Origin: Candolleomyces eurysporus
Lineage: Eukaryota > Basidiomycota > Agaricomycetes > Agaricales > Psathyrellaceae
Assembly (NCBI GenBank): GCA_027579435.1
Contig: JANBPK010000959.1
Coordinates: forward strand, 1-62,238
Direction: 5' to 3'
Length of the DNA stretch: 62,238 nt
Shown here: piece after piece, positions 44,670 to 58,220 of the stretch
How positions within the stretch are numbered: the first letter of the stretch is position 1
Layout of the letters: the number at the start of each line of letters is the position of its first letter
Notes under the pieces: model-generated
Seen by the model: only the letters and a program-made list of their open reading frames with translations
The model's database searches: none
What the model was told of the DNA's origin: nothing
Made by a program: the position numbers and the translations under genes

Positions 44670-46731
44670 ATGAATGCCTTGCCACGCGTACCATTCCGAC
44701 CGGAACCTTGTCCGCCACCAACGGCTTTGCTTCGTCAACCGTCGATGAACTTGCCAAACGACCCTCTTTCTACTATCTCACCTTTCCGCCAATGGCTAGA
44801 GACAGGATACATCCCACTGGACTCAGAAGTTGACCAAGTCAAGGTCTTCCTCGAAAGCCATCTGATTCGCCGAGAAGTCCTGGCGACACAAATTGCTGAA
44901 GCCAAGATGATTCTCGATTCGCTCAAGGAAGGACGCGCACATTTGCAGAATGCCATCGACGCCCACTGGTCTATCGTCCATCCCATTCGACGGGTTCCTA
45001 AAGACGTCTGGCAGAAGATATTCATTTATTGCCTACCGACAAACTACCTCCCCATTATGAGCGCAACCGAGATGCCTCTTGTGTTGATGAGAGTATGCAG
45101 CCTATGGCAAGATATTGCTGTATCGACACCCATCCTATGGTCCTCTCTCCACCTTACGATTCCTCAAGGTCGCACCCCTAGCTCTCACTTGGATGTCACG
45201 AGCGCGGCAGTGCAAGCTGTGCATAATTGGCTTGGCAGGTCGGCGGGAGAGAAACTCACGATATCACTGCATTGGCCTGGAGATCTTCTCAACGATTATG
45301 GCACTCAAGAGCAATTCCCCATCACCATTCTTCAATATTCGCCCACTATACGAGCGCTTGAGCTCAATCTCCCGTCCGACGTCCTGTACGTGCTCCTGAA
45401 CTCCGACGAATCATCGTTCCCGTGCCTCGAAGAGATCACGGTTCGGATTCCAACCATAGTAGGTAGATCCTGTGCCGGCGGCATTGGAATCGCAAGTGCA
45501 AATATATGGAGGGTACCCACGCTGAAGAAGGTGGTCTTGGAGTCGGTCAACGCGGAGCTTCTTGACTTTCCGTTGGCATGGACCGAGTTGAAGGAACTCG
45601 AGGTGTCCGGAGCAGCACCGACTAGCTTCTTCAACCATGAGGAAGCCTTTTCCCTGACATTAGCATGTGCAAGGCTCGAGAAGCTTCGCATTCAGCTAAC
45701 CCAAACACCACGACTCCCTAGCATGACCGACGCTTCGCAATTCTTCCGCTTGCTCGCGCGCCCGGCGACTAATGGTATCGGGGATCCGACCCAAGTTTAT
45801 CTGCGCCATCTCACAACGCTCGACATATCCGACATCTTCGTGAATCCACGTAGCGACACCCTCACTTTCATCGAAACACTGCAGCTCCCTGCTCTCGAGA
45901 CGCTGAAATACCGTCTTGTCGAGCGTTCGCCTACTACGCCCTTCACATATGTTCACCCACTCCTCAATTTTCTCCTCGGACAGCCTCACCCAGTCAAAAT
46001 CAAGGGGTGGGTTGTGGATGCGAGCTCGATGTCGCGGGAAACATTCATCAATTGCCTGGCCTTGATGCCGCAGTTGAGGCAGCTCTGGATTTGTGACGAG
46101 AGGGGATTGGAGGATAGAGCGCTGGGCGCCGAAGAAGCTGGTGGGTGCTGGCTATCAGAAGAGGTCGAGAGAGAGATATGCCCGGACGATCAGATGTTCG
46201 ATGCGTTGTGGCCTGTTTCTGATGAAAGCGTTACAAGAGACTCGAGTGCCAACAGGTACGTCTAGCGATTGGCTGAGCGAAACTATTCAAAGCTCATCGG
46301 TTTGCGTTGATGCTGCTACTGGCCTGGGTAGTGGCAGTGTACAGTCGATTTGTCCTCTTCTCGAGAGGCTGAGGGTTGATCGCGCACGATTTACCCTGGA
46401 TGGCATCCGAGAATTTGTTCAACTTCGTCTGGTGATGTCCATGCCGAATTCCCGACGCCAGCCTCTCTTTGTAGCGCTACGAGATATTCAGATCGGTTTG
46501 CTCTATCTTCAACCAGCATCAGACCAAGTTGTGGATAACAAGAAGGACGGCGGCTCCAGCTCAGGAAGGTTGGAAATCGATCTTTGTGAGCTCGATCTTC
46601 GCGCAAAAATTATGTTCGTTCCAGCGGCAGTTCCTTCAGAGGAGCTTTTATTGGAGAGTGCGGACGCGAAGCCGACAGACGGGTTGACAATCAACGATGG
46701 AGGGTTTGGGACAATGTCTGTGGGGCAGTAG
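44670..46731 (+). CDS. F-box protein (D) with a C-terminal frame break
   Basis: The first frame runs 44670-46265 (531 aa) and ends in DSSANRYV*. The family's C-terminal region (CPLLERLRVDRARFTLDGIR, then FVQLRLVMSM and an acidic end) continues in the +1 frame to 46731. The break falls near 46255, with no intron of plausible length, so a 1-2 bp indel (mutation or sequencing error) is likely. The N-terminus MNALPRVP or MNLPNDPLSTISP leads to a coiled coil (LIRREVLATQIAEAKMILDS). The F-box follows (IRRVPKDVWQKIFIYCLP, with VCSLWQDIAVSTPILW). It lies 225 bp downstream of F-box C on the same strand, a tandem duplicate pair. Confidence 0.8.
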
Positions 46732-48156
46732 TTACACACAATAGATTATCATAGCTGACTTGTCCTTGATCCGTAAACTACTCATGTTTCCTCATGTCCT
46801 TGATCATTCGAAATCATGAGGAGTTGCACAATTGTACTCCTCCTTGATTATTGAAAACCGCTGCGGTGGATGTACATTCAGCTCAGCATTGCTGGAGTTC
46901 AGTACTCAATCATCGCACTCCGACGCTGGACCCAGCTCCTGGATAACTAGGGGATTCACTTGGAAGCAGCTGACGTCCATCATAGTAGCGAACTTCGCCG
47001 ATCCATGGGAGGCTCATTTGTCGGTCTTGGACCGACGGCTTGTCTTTGGACTATTTGGAGATGGATATCACGAATGGGGACATAGAGGGCTCCGACTTTG
47101 GCGCAGTAGTCCCTAGTCCCTGATGATTACCTAGGAGATGGAGAACTCTGTTATCTTCGATGACTCAAGGCCCTGAAGATCCTTGTCACTACCCCCTGGC
47201 TTTTTTTTTTTGGACAGGCACTCCATGTAGTCTCGAAAGAGTTGAAGTCAATATGTTGATTCCTCGTTCCCCGTTCGTTCGAAGGACTTTGGAGAGATAG
47301 GTGTAAAGGATGAAGCAATAGTGGTCGGCAAAGCTGGAGAGGTGAGTTCACGGTGGGATTGGGTCGGAAAACCACACCTTGAAATCCGTTGCAAATCAAG
47401 GTTACCCGCGAGATAGCTTTCAAGGAGTGCAAAACCTGGGAACTGTAGAAATATCACCCTCTCTACCTCTAGCATATTCGGAGAATCGAATGGAGATACA
47501 TCTTATCTGGGCGTCGGAAATTCAGCGGGGGTAAAGCCTCCGGTGGCAGTGCTCAATGTACCGTTTTCGGACCCTGAGCTCTCCGTTCCCGCTCCGTCAC
47601 GATCGTTTGTCGCCATCCGTCTCACGAAATCGTCACTCGATACAATGCTTGATGCTTTGTATATTCCGCGTATTCTCCTATCTTCATTCTTCCGCCAAAC
47701 CGGTCTGACACGAACCCCTTGGTTACTGCGTTGAGGGGATCATTTCGGATTACTGAGCGCTTCGACCCACCCAAACAACCTCCCGACGTTTATGCAAGCA
47801 GCTCCGTTCCAATCTATATATGTGCCTATCTCGTCGCCAGCTAGACAGTATATGGATGACGCCAACGACGGAACCATGCTGGACTCGGACTAGCTGGTGG
47901 GTCCGTTCCTCCTATCATCATACGTAGCAAACCAATCGTACGTTTCTATCATCCTGGTGGCTGTTGCTGTGATGCTAGGATGTTTGATATATTGACCCCT
48001 AGACTCCTACATGCCGTTTCCTTATCGTATCTCTTGACCCTATACTCACGAGAGTGCCTCGTCCGACAGCCGCAGCGAGTATCACACAGAAGACGGCGCT
48101 ATATCGTTTGACAATTCTCCGAGCAACCCCACGGCACCACCCGCAATCTAAGCGAC
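46732..48156. other. long intergenic region without a recognisable gene
   Basis: Short open frames at 46832-47116 and 47543-47734 show no known motif and no paralogue in the window. A T-rich run lies at 47200. Nothing here could be assigned. Confidence 0.4.
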
Positions 48157-50421
48157 ATGTATCTTTCGTATTCCTTTACATCTTTCTACTCCCAGCAGCA
48201 ACAGTTCCAAGGGGAGGGTGGTCAACTCGTGCTTGGACCGCCGAGAACACGCAAGGTTCTCGTGCACCACAACCCAAACTCCTATCTTTACCAGGACCTA
48301 TGGAACCGCCCTGGAGAAGACTTGACAGTGAAAGATGGATGGTTGGAAGCTGCGGTGCGCCCTGTCCCTGTCTGTTCGCTATTCAACATATAAACTGAAC
48401 CTCGATGCGCCGATAGTCTGTCGAATTCGGGAGTTCGACTCCTCTGCCACCCACTATCACCAGCTCGTGTGTCGTCGGACTGGCCTCTTCCAGCTCTGCA
48501 AATTTTTCCCATGCCAGCAAACTCCATATCAACGCCCTCCCTACCGAACTCCTCACGGCCATCTTCCTCTATTGCCTAGCATCGACTTCCAGTCTGCGAA
48601 ACGATTCAAACCTTCACCAATCTACCCCCAACAATGCGCCCTTGCTACTCTGCCGCGTTTGTTCGTACTGGAGGCGTCTGGCAAGGGCTACGCCGTTTCT
48701 CTGGAGAGAGCTCGATCTTGGAGGCGTGAGGCCGAAGATGCGAAGGCGGTACCGTCGACCGAGCGTCGGAATTCATTCAATTCCTCAACCTCCTATTGAT
48801 CGCACTACTTTCGAGACCACCCTTGAAGCCGGTCCGCTTGTCAATACCCATCATAACCTGATTGCTTACACCGAGATTCTCCCGGTACCATCCACCTTCC
48901 TCATGCCAGTTGTGAAGACGAACGTTGAAGACCAGAACCGTTCGCTTCTGAGTCTCAGCTCCCTCGCGCATCTGTTCGCCACCTTGTCACGTCCACTTTC
49001 GTTCAAATTTTTGAAGATGAGGGCGTCGAGATACAGGATAGACGGAGTGAAGACTGATTACGAACGCCTCAATTTTGGGTTCAGTGGTGGAATAGGCGTG
49101 TTCTATGGGGAAAGTAGTGGGGAAGGAGTTGACGCCCTGAACTTGACCAGTGGGGATGGGACCGTCGTGCCCCAGATGGTAGTAGAGAGCGTCCTCTTCG
49201 CACGAAATGGCTCCGTCGCCCGACACGTCGCATCCCTCGACCTAACGCTGGACGAACCAACAGACATCCCCCGAATCTCAATCTTCGTTTCCCCTCGGCC
49301 GACATTAGCGTTGTCTGCACCTTTTCGACCCCAGTTCAGTCTCCCAACACTTCACCGCCTTGCGCTCCGCATGGCACATCTTTCGCTCACCGACTTCGAG
49401 TGGCCTCCGTGGGTCGGACCGGTTCATATCCAACTCAAAGGGGTTGTTGATCTCTTGAAGTTTGGATGGGGATTCGTTCCAGCAGTCCGCTCCTCGAGCT
49501 TCGAGTACGACGCAGGCGATAGGTCTGATAGCATGGATCCGTCACCAGCGGTCGAGATTGAGCCGAATGCAAATGAAACGACCACACCGCCACCCTGTGA
49601 AGGAGACGAAGGATGGACGACAGCGTTTTCCCTCCCCTCCATCGTTCCTAGCCTCAAAGAAGCTGAATTAGACGTCCCGTGGGTGGTCCTACTCCCTGGA
49701 CGGTATGGTACGCGAAGCCTTTCGCTCCACCCGTCCTTGGCCTCATCACTCCTACCTTCCCTATCGATCTTGCCCTACACTCAGCTTCAATCGCTTACCC
49801 TCGTTCGACCGATTCCTGTGTGGATATTCCGAGCTCTGCTGGTGGAGTGTGTATCCTTGAAAGTGGCCCAGGTTCGGTTGTTGTCGTTAAGTCCCAATTT
49901 CGGTCAAGTCGATGCCGTACAACAGGGTGGGGCTGGAGGAGGTGCAAACGGAGACCCAGAGGACGATGGGACACCGAGAGCCGATCAAGAGTTCGGCGTA
50001 TATTGGGAAAGAGTGTGTACGCGGGCGTTCGGTGGGGNATCCAGTCGGGCTTATAATCGGTGTTGAAGATACACCTAACGATGACCGCGAGACACACAGT
50101 CTATCCCTCGACTCTCTGGAAGAACTTCGCCTTACAATCCAGTGCTCACCCCAGACCGACGATAGGATCTTGACGGATCGTGTGAGGAGAATGGAAAGGG
50201 AGCGTTGGCCTAACCTCGAGGTCGTGTTTCCTCTTCCTCTTCCATTCACTTCCGACCCAAGACCAGAATCTGGCCGTGATGGGAGTCCGTCGTCGTGGAA
50301 AGGAGCGTTACGACCAAGTGTCGAGCTCAGTGAGAAAGAAGAGAGATTGGTTGAGTACGCTTTGAGAGGATTTGGACTGCCGAGCTTGAGGGCGTTGGAG
50401 GTTCTGCCATCCAAGACATAG
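48157..50421 (+). CDS. F-box-like protein (E)
   Basis: A two-exon model: 48157-48354, an intron of 62 nt, and 48417-50421. The splice keeps phase 0 and joins a Gln-rich N-terminus (MYLSYSFTSFYSQQQQFQ) to SVEFGSSTP. The F-box follows at INALPTELLTAIFLYCLAST, then APLLLCRVCSYWRRLARATP and FLWRELDL. The rest shows leucine-rich spacing (VASLDLTLDEPTDIPRISIF). The first frame ends at about 50066, with the sequence continuing in another frame as VEDTPNDDRETHSLSLDSLE to 50421. The switch coincides with an N at 50039 in a G run, so an unresolved base may explain it. It converges with F-box F, with 66 bp between stop codons. The first exon is the least certain part. Confidence 0.6.
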
Positions 50422-50487
50422 AACGTTGTAGATGATTGATAAATATTATTTCTAGTGTAGAATGAAGATACCCCGGCTTTCGATACA

Positions 50488-52333
50488 TTACAGTTCGTCG
50501 TCATCAATTCTGACACCTTCATCCGCCAGATTTGTGAGACCCAAATGTGATGCATACCTTCGACCCTCTCTTCTACGAGCAAAAATGAGTGTGGCCTTGA
50601 TACCACGCTCGACACACTCGTTTTCCAATTCTTCCGCATCCGACTCTGGTCGAAGGTACATGAGCCCGATATGAATGCCCTGAAGGCAACACCGCAAGGA
50701 ATCCGGCGGATTGCCTGAACCGTGGTCTTGCGTTGATAAGCGAAGCTTGACAAAATTTCGAAGGGCTTGAAGAGTGAACCTTGCACGATCAAAACGCACA
50801 TATTCGAGCTGAGGGTTTGGCCCAGCGGTGGCGCCGAATGTCCCTACAGCCGACAGCGAAGGTTGCAAGGCTTCGAGCACGGTGTCGTCGGGCGCAACCT
50901 CGGTCTCCACTACCCCCCCCGTTCCACTTCTCGTTCTCTTCTTCTCGCTCAAACTCTTCGTCATACTCGTCCCAAGAGATTGTCTGGGTGGCTATATCCC
51001 TGCCATCTTTCACCCACAGCCGTTTCAAAAGCGGCATGAGCCGCAAGCAATCGATAAACACCTCCCTCGACATCGATGCAGCATCTACCGTCCAATTCTG
51101 AACTTGTATGGGACGTTGTTGTTGGGAGCGGAGGAACCAAAGGAGCGGATGGCCACTGGAATACGGGACGTTAGTCGAATCCTTCACGAGACGGTATTTG
51201 AGGGTCGTCAAAGCTGGGAGCTGTACGTGTTCGATAAAGGTGGATGCGATGTCAGGGTCCAGGAACGCGTCCGCTAGATCCAAGGTGGTGAGGTACGGAA
51301 GTAGAATCGGGTTCGAGGCGAGTAAATCTGCGCTCTCCGGCCCTACCGGCTCGTCTGGTATCGCATCCATTCTGCGAGGAGCTCTGCCTTCAGGATCAGC
51401 TGTAAGCTGTATTCTCAGTCGTTTGAGGACTGGCGTTGCTCTGACCAAACATCGAGCGTCTCTGTGGCTGAAAGAGCTTGGAGATAGGTGGCCTTCATTC
51501 CCCGAAACATTGATTTCCTCCATCAAACTCCAGTCCACCGGAAGCCATAACAAGTCGTCATTCACAGACTCCCATACCACCCTCCTCAGCGCCGCCCCTC
51601 GCCAGATGTTGGCCGTCGCGATAGAGCCATCACGAGCTGAACGTGTGTCCTTGCAACGCACAATGACTTCCTCGAGAAGGGGGAATTCCACTTGGGCCAT
51701 GATCACTATTAGAAGCATTTCGTGTGGAACTTGGAGCTCGAGAGACCGGATTCGAGAAGAATAGGAAAGAATTGTGGAAGGAAATCGGGTGCCGATACCA
51801 TAGGTATAGCGCAGTGCTTTGGGAGAGTAGAGAGATAGGGTGAGTGGGTTGCTTCTGGAGCTGAGAAGCCACGATTTCAGGCACGTCAACCTGGTTTGGG
51901 TGACGGATCTATGCGCGCTCTCCGATATTCCGCGCGGGATTGCGATGTGAACCGATGACCAAAGGGAAGGGGTGGAAAGCGCTAAAGAGCGCCAGGATCG
52001 ACATATACGAGTCAAAAGAAGAGGGGCTTGAGACGTAATCATGACGGGAAGGTGACGGGTGGGCAGAGAGTGCATGAATATCTCTTGAAGGATTTCGTCT
52101 GGAACTTGGCGAATAGGGTGAAGAATTGCTTGATGCATATCGATTGTCTGCTTCAGCTTCAGATGTCTTGCTTTCAGGTCCGATACGTGGCTCTCTGCTT
52201 CGGCAATTTGGGATTCAAGGATCAAAAGGTCTTCGCTTGGGCGCTGCAGAAAAGCCTGGAGCTCTTCCTTCTGGGAATTTGTGGGGGTGTAATTCGTCCC
52301 TAGCCATTCGCAAAACGGTGATTCCACGTTCAT
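50488..52333 (-). CDS. F-box protein (F) with a homopolymer frameshift
   Basis: The start at MNVESPFCEWLGTN (52333) aligns with F-box D; an in-frame extension to 52564 exists but is unrelated to the paralogues. A coiled coil (LLILESQIAEAESHVSDLKA) precedes the F-box (IRQVPDEILQEIFMHSLPTR, then LTRICRSWRSLALSTPSLWS). The frame breaks at a run of eight C (50913-50920; G on the coding strand). The family's C-terminal part (EVAPDDTVLEALQPSL, LEYVRFDRARFTLQALRNFV) follows in the next frame to 50488. A run of seven would keep the frame, so this is either a real slippage mutation or a sequencing error. The four coiled-coil F-box paralogues thus include two with C-terminal frame breaks. Confidence 0.82.
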
Positions 52334-53170
52334 GGGACCGACAATATGCCACGTCGGATCGAAGGAGGAGGATGAATGCAGTTCATCACGGTGAACACGC
52401 CCATCAACCCACCGCAGGAGGCGGTGCTGAGGCCCAGGACATGATGCTGATTTCGACCCCCGAGCTGCCCGAGACTCTTCATGAAACTCTCCGAAGGTGA
52501 AGCTTTCATCACGAGAGTTGCATGACTCTCTCGTGATCGGAGCTGGGATGGCCAAAACCTTCAACGCATATGCTATTGGTACTAATCACTGTCAGCGTCA
52601 ATCTATAGTATTACATCAAGACAATCATCTGCCAACATCAACCGCGTATGGAGCTTTCATAGTTGAGTGAATCCGTCATTGGGCATGTGTCTTTCGGCTG
52701 GAAGAAAATCTCTGGATGATGTCTCACGCAGCTTGCAATCCGGTTTTAAGTCGAACTCTTCCCGATCACTATTGCATTGGCGGATCCTTCGACGTATCAT
52801 GTGTCACTAGCCCACAAGGGCTGGGAATAAGGTCTTGGGCAGCTCATTCCTGTTGTCAATCGCTCAGAATTGAATGAGTTCCCGAGCTTTCCCAAGTAGC
52901 CACTGACCTGTGAAAGTAAAAGAGTTTGAAATCAGTGGAGATTGTCATCAGCTTCGATAGCCGCAATACCAGGGATTCCGATCGTCGCTCAAGGTGATTC
53001 TCTGCCAAGAATGTAAAGATTTGATTGAACCTTAGACCTTATCCATCTACCTTTTTGATCACGGTGGGTTTGGGTTTCTCAAAACAGGCTTTCAGCTCAA
53101 GATAAAAGGGAGGATTCATTGGGGAAACTCTTTACCTCAATGTCCTTTGTTTTGTCAGTGTAAACTCATC
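52334..53170. other. intergenic
   Basis: Divergent region between F-box F (minus) and the membrane protein gene at 53171 (plus). The first 230 bp could encode an N-terminal extension of F-box F. Nothing else recognised. Confidence 0.4.
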
Positions 53171-54391
53171 ATGGACGCACAACCCCTTAATTACGACTAC
53201 CTCGCTCGTGTCGAGGCTCGCGGACTCTACGCCAACTTCAGTATCACCTTGGTTGAAATTGGTACGCACGGCTGTATGCATCTTTTATTCGTCATTTTCA
53301 CACCTTCTCGGCTCCGGGATGTCGCCAGGCATTCACCTATTCATGGCCCTTTATGGCCTATCCGTATTCCTTGAGACTCCGAAGCCACTAAGAGAAGGAC
53401 GAAAGATATACATCTTTCTCAGTTTCCTCATCACCTTCCTTACGGCGCTCGGAGGATCACTCGACATGGCTTGGATCTTCCAGCAGGTTTTCGGGGCGAC
53501 CTCTGGGCTGGGTTTCGTTGCCAATGTACACACGAATATGAAGGTATGGGAGCGGCATGCGAGCGTAGCGTTAACGGCAGCACTCATATTCGTTGGGGAC
53601 GCTTTATTGGTCAGCCTTGTACCCTATAAATTATAAAGATCCAATTACGCTCTCTAACGCTCAATATTTGCGAACAGGTATATCGCTGCTACATTATGTG
53701 GATGAGCCATTGGTGGGTAACCATCGCTCCTGCGCTCGCGTGTTTAGGCTCTCTCGGTACGTTTCTCCCGTAAACCCTTGATAGTACATCTAGAAGCCTC
53801 GTGATATTTATCTTATCCTTCTCAGCCTTGAGTATCGTCCTCGCTTCAGGCCGTATTGGGGGAGATAACGGAAAGCAAGCGGAGATACCCTACGAAGCGG
53901 CCAGGACTTTCCTGACTGTCTCCACGAACATCATTGTCACGGCCTTGATATCTGGCTATCTCCTTCACGCACGTCGAAGTCTATCAAAGGTCTTTCCGAG
54001 CGGCGATCTGAAGCTATATACTGGAGTAGCAGCAATCTTGATAGAGTCCGCAGCTCCTCTTACCGTGTTTGTCCCAGCCTCCGGACACGGCCGGTGAACG
54101 TGCAATTGTCGGGTTCCTAAGTGCCTACTACATGTTCAGTGCCCTGTTCTACTCCTTCTGCGTGAGTCACCATTTCATGGCTCGCTAATCTCATGCTAAT
54201 TTGTGGTCTGAACGTAGAGCTTGTCCCCGCATATGATCATCTTCCGAGTTACCACCGGTAGATCATTTTTGAACGTCCCCGGCCCAGAGAGCGGTGGGGG
54301 TGGCCCCATACGATTTGCCCACCGTACGGCAGAGTCATCATTTCTTCAATCCTCTGCAAATCAAGAGCTCGGAATAAGAGGGTCTGAGTAA
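53171..54391 (+). pseudogene. 7-TM integral membrane protein, copy 1, probably broken
   Basis: Several short exons. MDAQPLNYDYLARVEARGLY lies in exon 1, with an intron at 53272-53328. The next exon reads IHLFMALYGLSVFLETPKPL, FLSFLITFLTALGGSLDMAW and LTAALIFVGDALL. A short exon with MSHWWVTIAPALAC follows. Then come ALSIVLASGRIGG, LTVSTNIIVTALISGYLLHA and LIESAAPLTVF. Relative to copy 2 (58221), a stretch after LTVF is missing and the frame shifts before ERAIVGFLSAYYMFSALFYS (54110-54160). The last exon (LSPHMIIFRVTTGRS) ends at 54391. The membrane segments resemble a family of agaricomycete seven-TM proteins of unknown function. The lesion near 54080 suggests a pseudogene, unless an unseen intron restores frame. 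Confidence 0.65.
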
Positions 54392-55569
54392 GGTGGAAGG
54401 AGAAGAGTCCGAAAAAGTATAAAATGCAGCCGTCCTCAGCATGTGTCTCTTGGCTTGAAATTCTTCGACACAAACTGTATTAGTAACCGATGTCACCCAG
54501 TCAATATGCAACATTGATCTTCTCTGACCTTCTCAACTTGTTGAAAGAATGTCTTCAGACTTATTGTGCGCTCAACCCGTATTTTAGGGTAGAAGAAGTT
54601 GAGGAATACAGGAAACATCTGCGAAGGCTGAATTCGGAACCTGGGCTTAGTTTGCCTGCGAATTGTGGAAATTTTTATCTCTGGCTTCGTCTATTTGCCG
54701 GCAAGGTCGATTCGTATGAGAATACAGTCGCTAACAAGCAAAGCTTACAGTAAACTTCTGACGGGATCTTTGTGAACAGATCTTATTTCAGTGTAAGTTG
54801 AGATCTTGAACAGTTATGTCCGGAGAAATGGGATAATCTGGGAGGATAGTGGGATACAGTAATTCGTCAACAGCTCAAGAATGCCTCAAAAGCGGCGCAC
54901 TCTCGCTAGAACCACAACTGGACTTTGCAAGTGTGTAAATGAAATTTGACATGAGCAAGGGACGTCGTCCACGCAACCCTCCCATGCTGTGCTAGGGCAC
55001 TAGGGGTTGGGTAGTCGCAAGAACTGGCAAAGTATTCAAATTCTTGGGGCTTGGAAACTGGAGCGCACAAAACTTGAGGCTTGAACTGTAACAATAGTAC
55101 GTCGGGCTTATTGACCTGTTACATGTGTCGGATAGACTGATGTTCCGTTTAGCGGGTATCCAGATAACGATCTCCATTTCTACTGTCAATCCACTAGATC
55201 TGGCAGATTCGTTTGTATTCACGGGAACTATTGCCCACCCTGCAATGGCTCCCAGAAACCTGTTTCCAAATCCCACTCCAAGAGGCGAAATATGCAATAG
55301 GATTTTATTTTGTCATCGAGCTGATACGCGGCACGGGTCAGCACAGTGATCAGCACATCTCTTCGCTTCCCACTACGCTCATCTCGAAGAGCCCGCAGCT
55401 CTATCGGTCCTCTCGAGCGTTATCTCGCCAAAAAAAGAATGCCTTTAATTGACGCAGCCCACTGAATTCGGCTCGGCTTCATTTGTATGGTTCCAAACCT
55501 ACACAAACATCGAATACAGGGAACCGGGCTTCAGGGCACTTGCGACCAGCTCTCTTACCGACTACGATC
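54392..55569. other. intergenic, no recognised gene
   Basis: An 87-codon frame at 54490-54753 has no known domain. The sequence to 55569 includes the upstream region of the protease gene. Nothing else can be supported. Confidence 0.4.
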
Positions 55570-57236
<1,667 letters not shown>

Positions 57237-58220
57237 TTTGTGTATTTCTATAACTATGCATTTCTCCTGTGTACATCCGTTCATGCTCCTCCACAAATCC
57301 CGATCGTTTCATGTTTGAAGCCCGGCATCGTCATGTTGCTCCTTTCCCCCCCTCATTAGCCGTTGACGGATTGTTAATGATATCCACCCGTGACTTTGCG
57401 CACTGCCTGCTGGGAAACAAAGGATGCTTTAAGTTTGTTTGTTGATTGACTACATTTAATTTAGCTCGGCTCGCCAACAAACTCTCAAAGTCTATGTTGC
57501 AGCGACCAGGCGCGGGGTCCCTTTTGTTGGTCCGGGCACCTGGCCGCCATGTGTCCGAAATCCCAACGTCGTGTTTCTGAGCGGGACGTCGGCTTCGTTG
57601 GCTTACGAGTCCTGATGACTATCCCAAGCAGGATAGGAGGGAAGTGAGGAAATCGCATTGTATAGATTCTGGTGTATGGTACACCTGATCCCTTTTTTTN
57701 ATCGTTTCTGCTTTCTAATTTGTCCGTCCATATTCATTGGTCATAAACAACTTCCAGCTCGGACAGGGTCTCTAAGTCGTGGTTCAGCCCATTGAAAACT
57801 TGTAAGAACATTCGATAACGAGCTTATAATATCAACGAAAAACAGGGAAGATGTGTGTGTTCACTTTAAGGAGGCGAATTCCAGCTTTGACGCTTGTCGG
57901 AATCCCCTCTTTGCAGCCATGGAATTCAGACGCCGATCCATGACGGCAGATCTCAGCATACCTTTGCTACTGCCAAACGATCCAGAGCCAGAAAACAAAA
58001 ACTGTCCCAGGCATTTCTAAGGGCTGAACATGACAGGTATATAGAAAAGATACCATGTCGCGTGCGTACTATCTTCCTGAACAGAGCCCGCTGTACTGGT
58101 AATTTTCAACCGTTAGAGAGCGTTGACTTGTCTCTTGATGACGCCTGTCAGAATCTTGTTATGCGTTTCTTGAGTAGGTCACGGTGCGGGTTGCTGAGTT
58201 TCTGAGTCTGTGTAGATGGC
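57237..58220. other. intergenic
   Basis: A 984-bp gap holding the 3' region of the protease and the upstream region of the 7-TM gene. An N lies in a T run at about 57700. A 100-codon frame at 57894-58205 shows no known domain and was not called. Confidence 0.45.

Noticed and set aside
46832..47116. 94-codon frame between F-box D and E
   Set aside because: No motif or relative; composition like the surrounding intergenic DNA.
54490..54753. 87-codon frame downstream of 7-TM copy 1
   Set aside because: Starts with ATG and is open, but no domain, intron evidence or relative was recognised.
57894..58205. 103-codon frame upstream of 7-TM copy 2
   Set aside because: Overlaps the likely promoter or 5' UTR of the 7-TM gene and lacks any motif.
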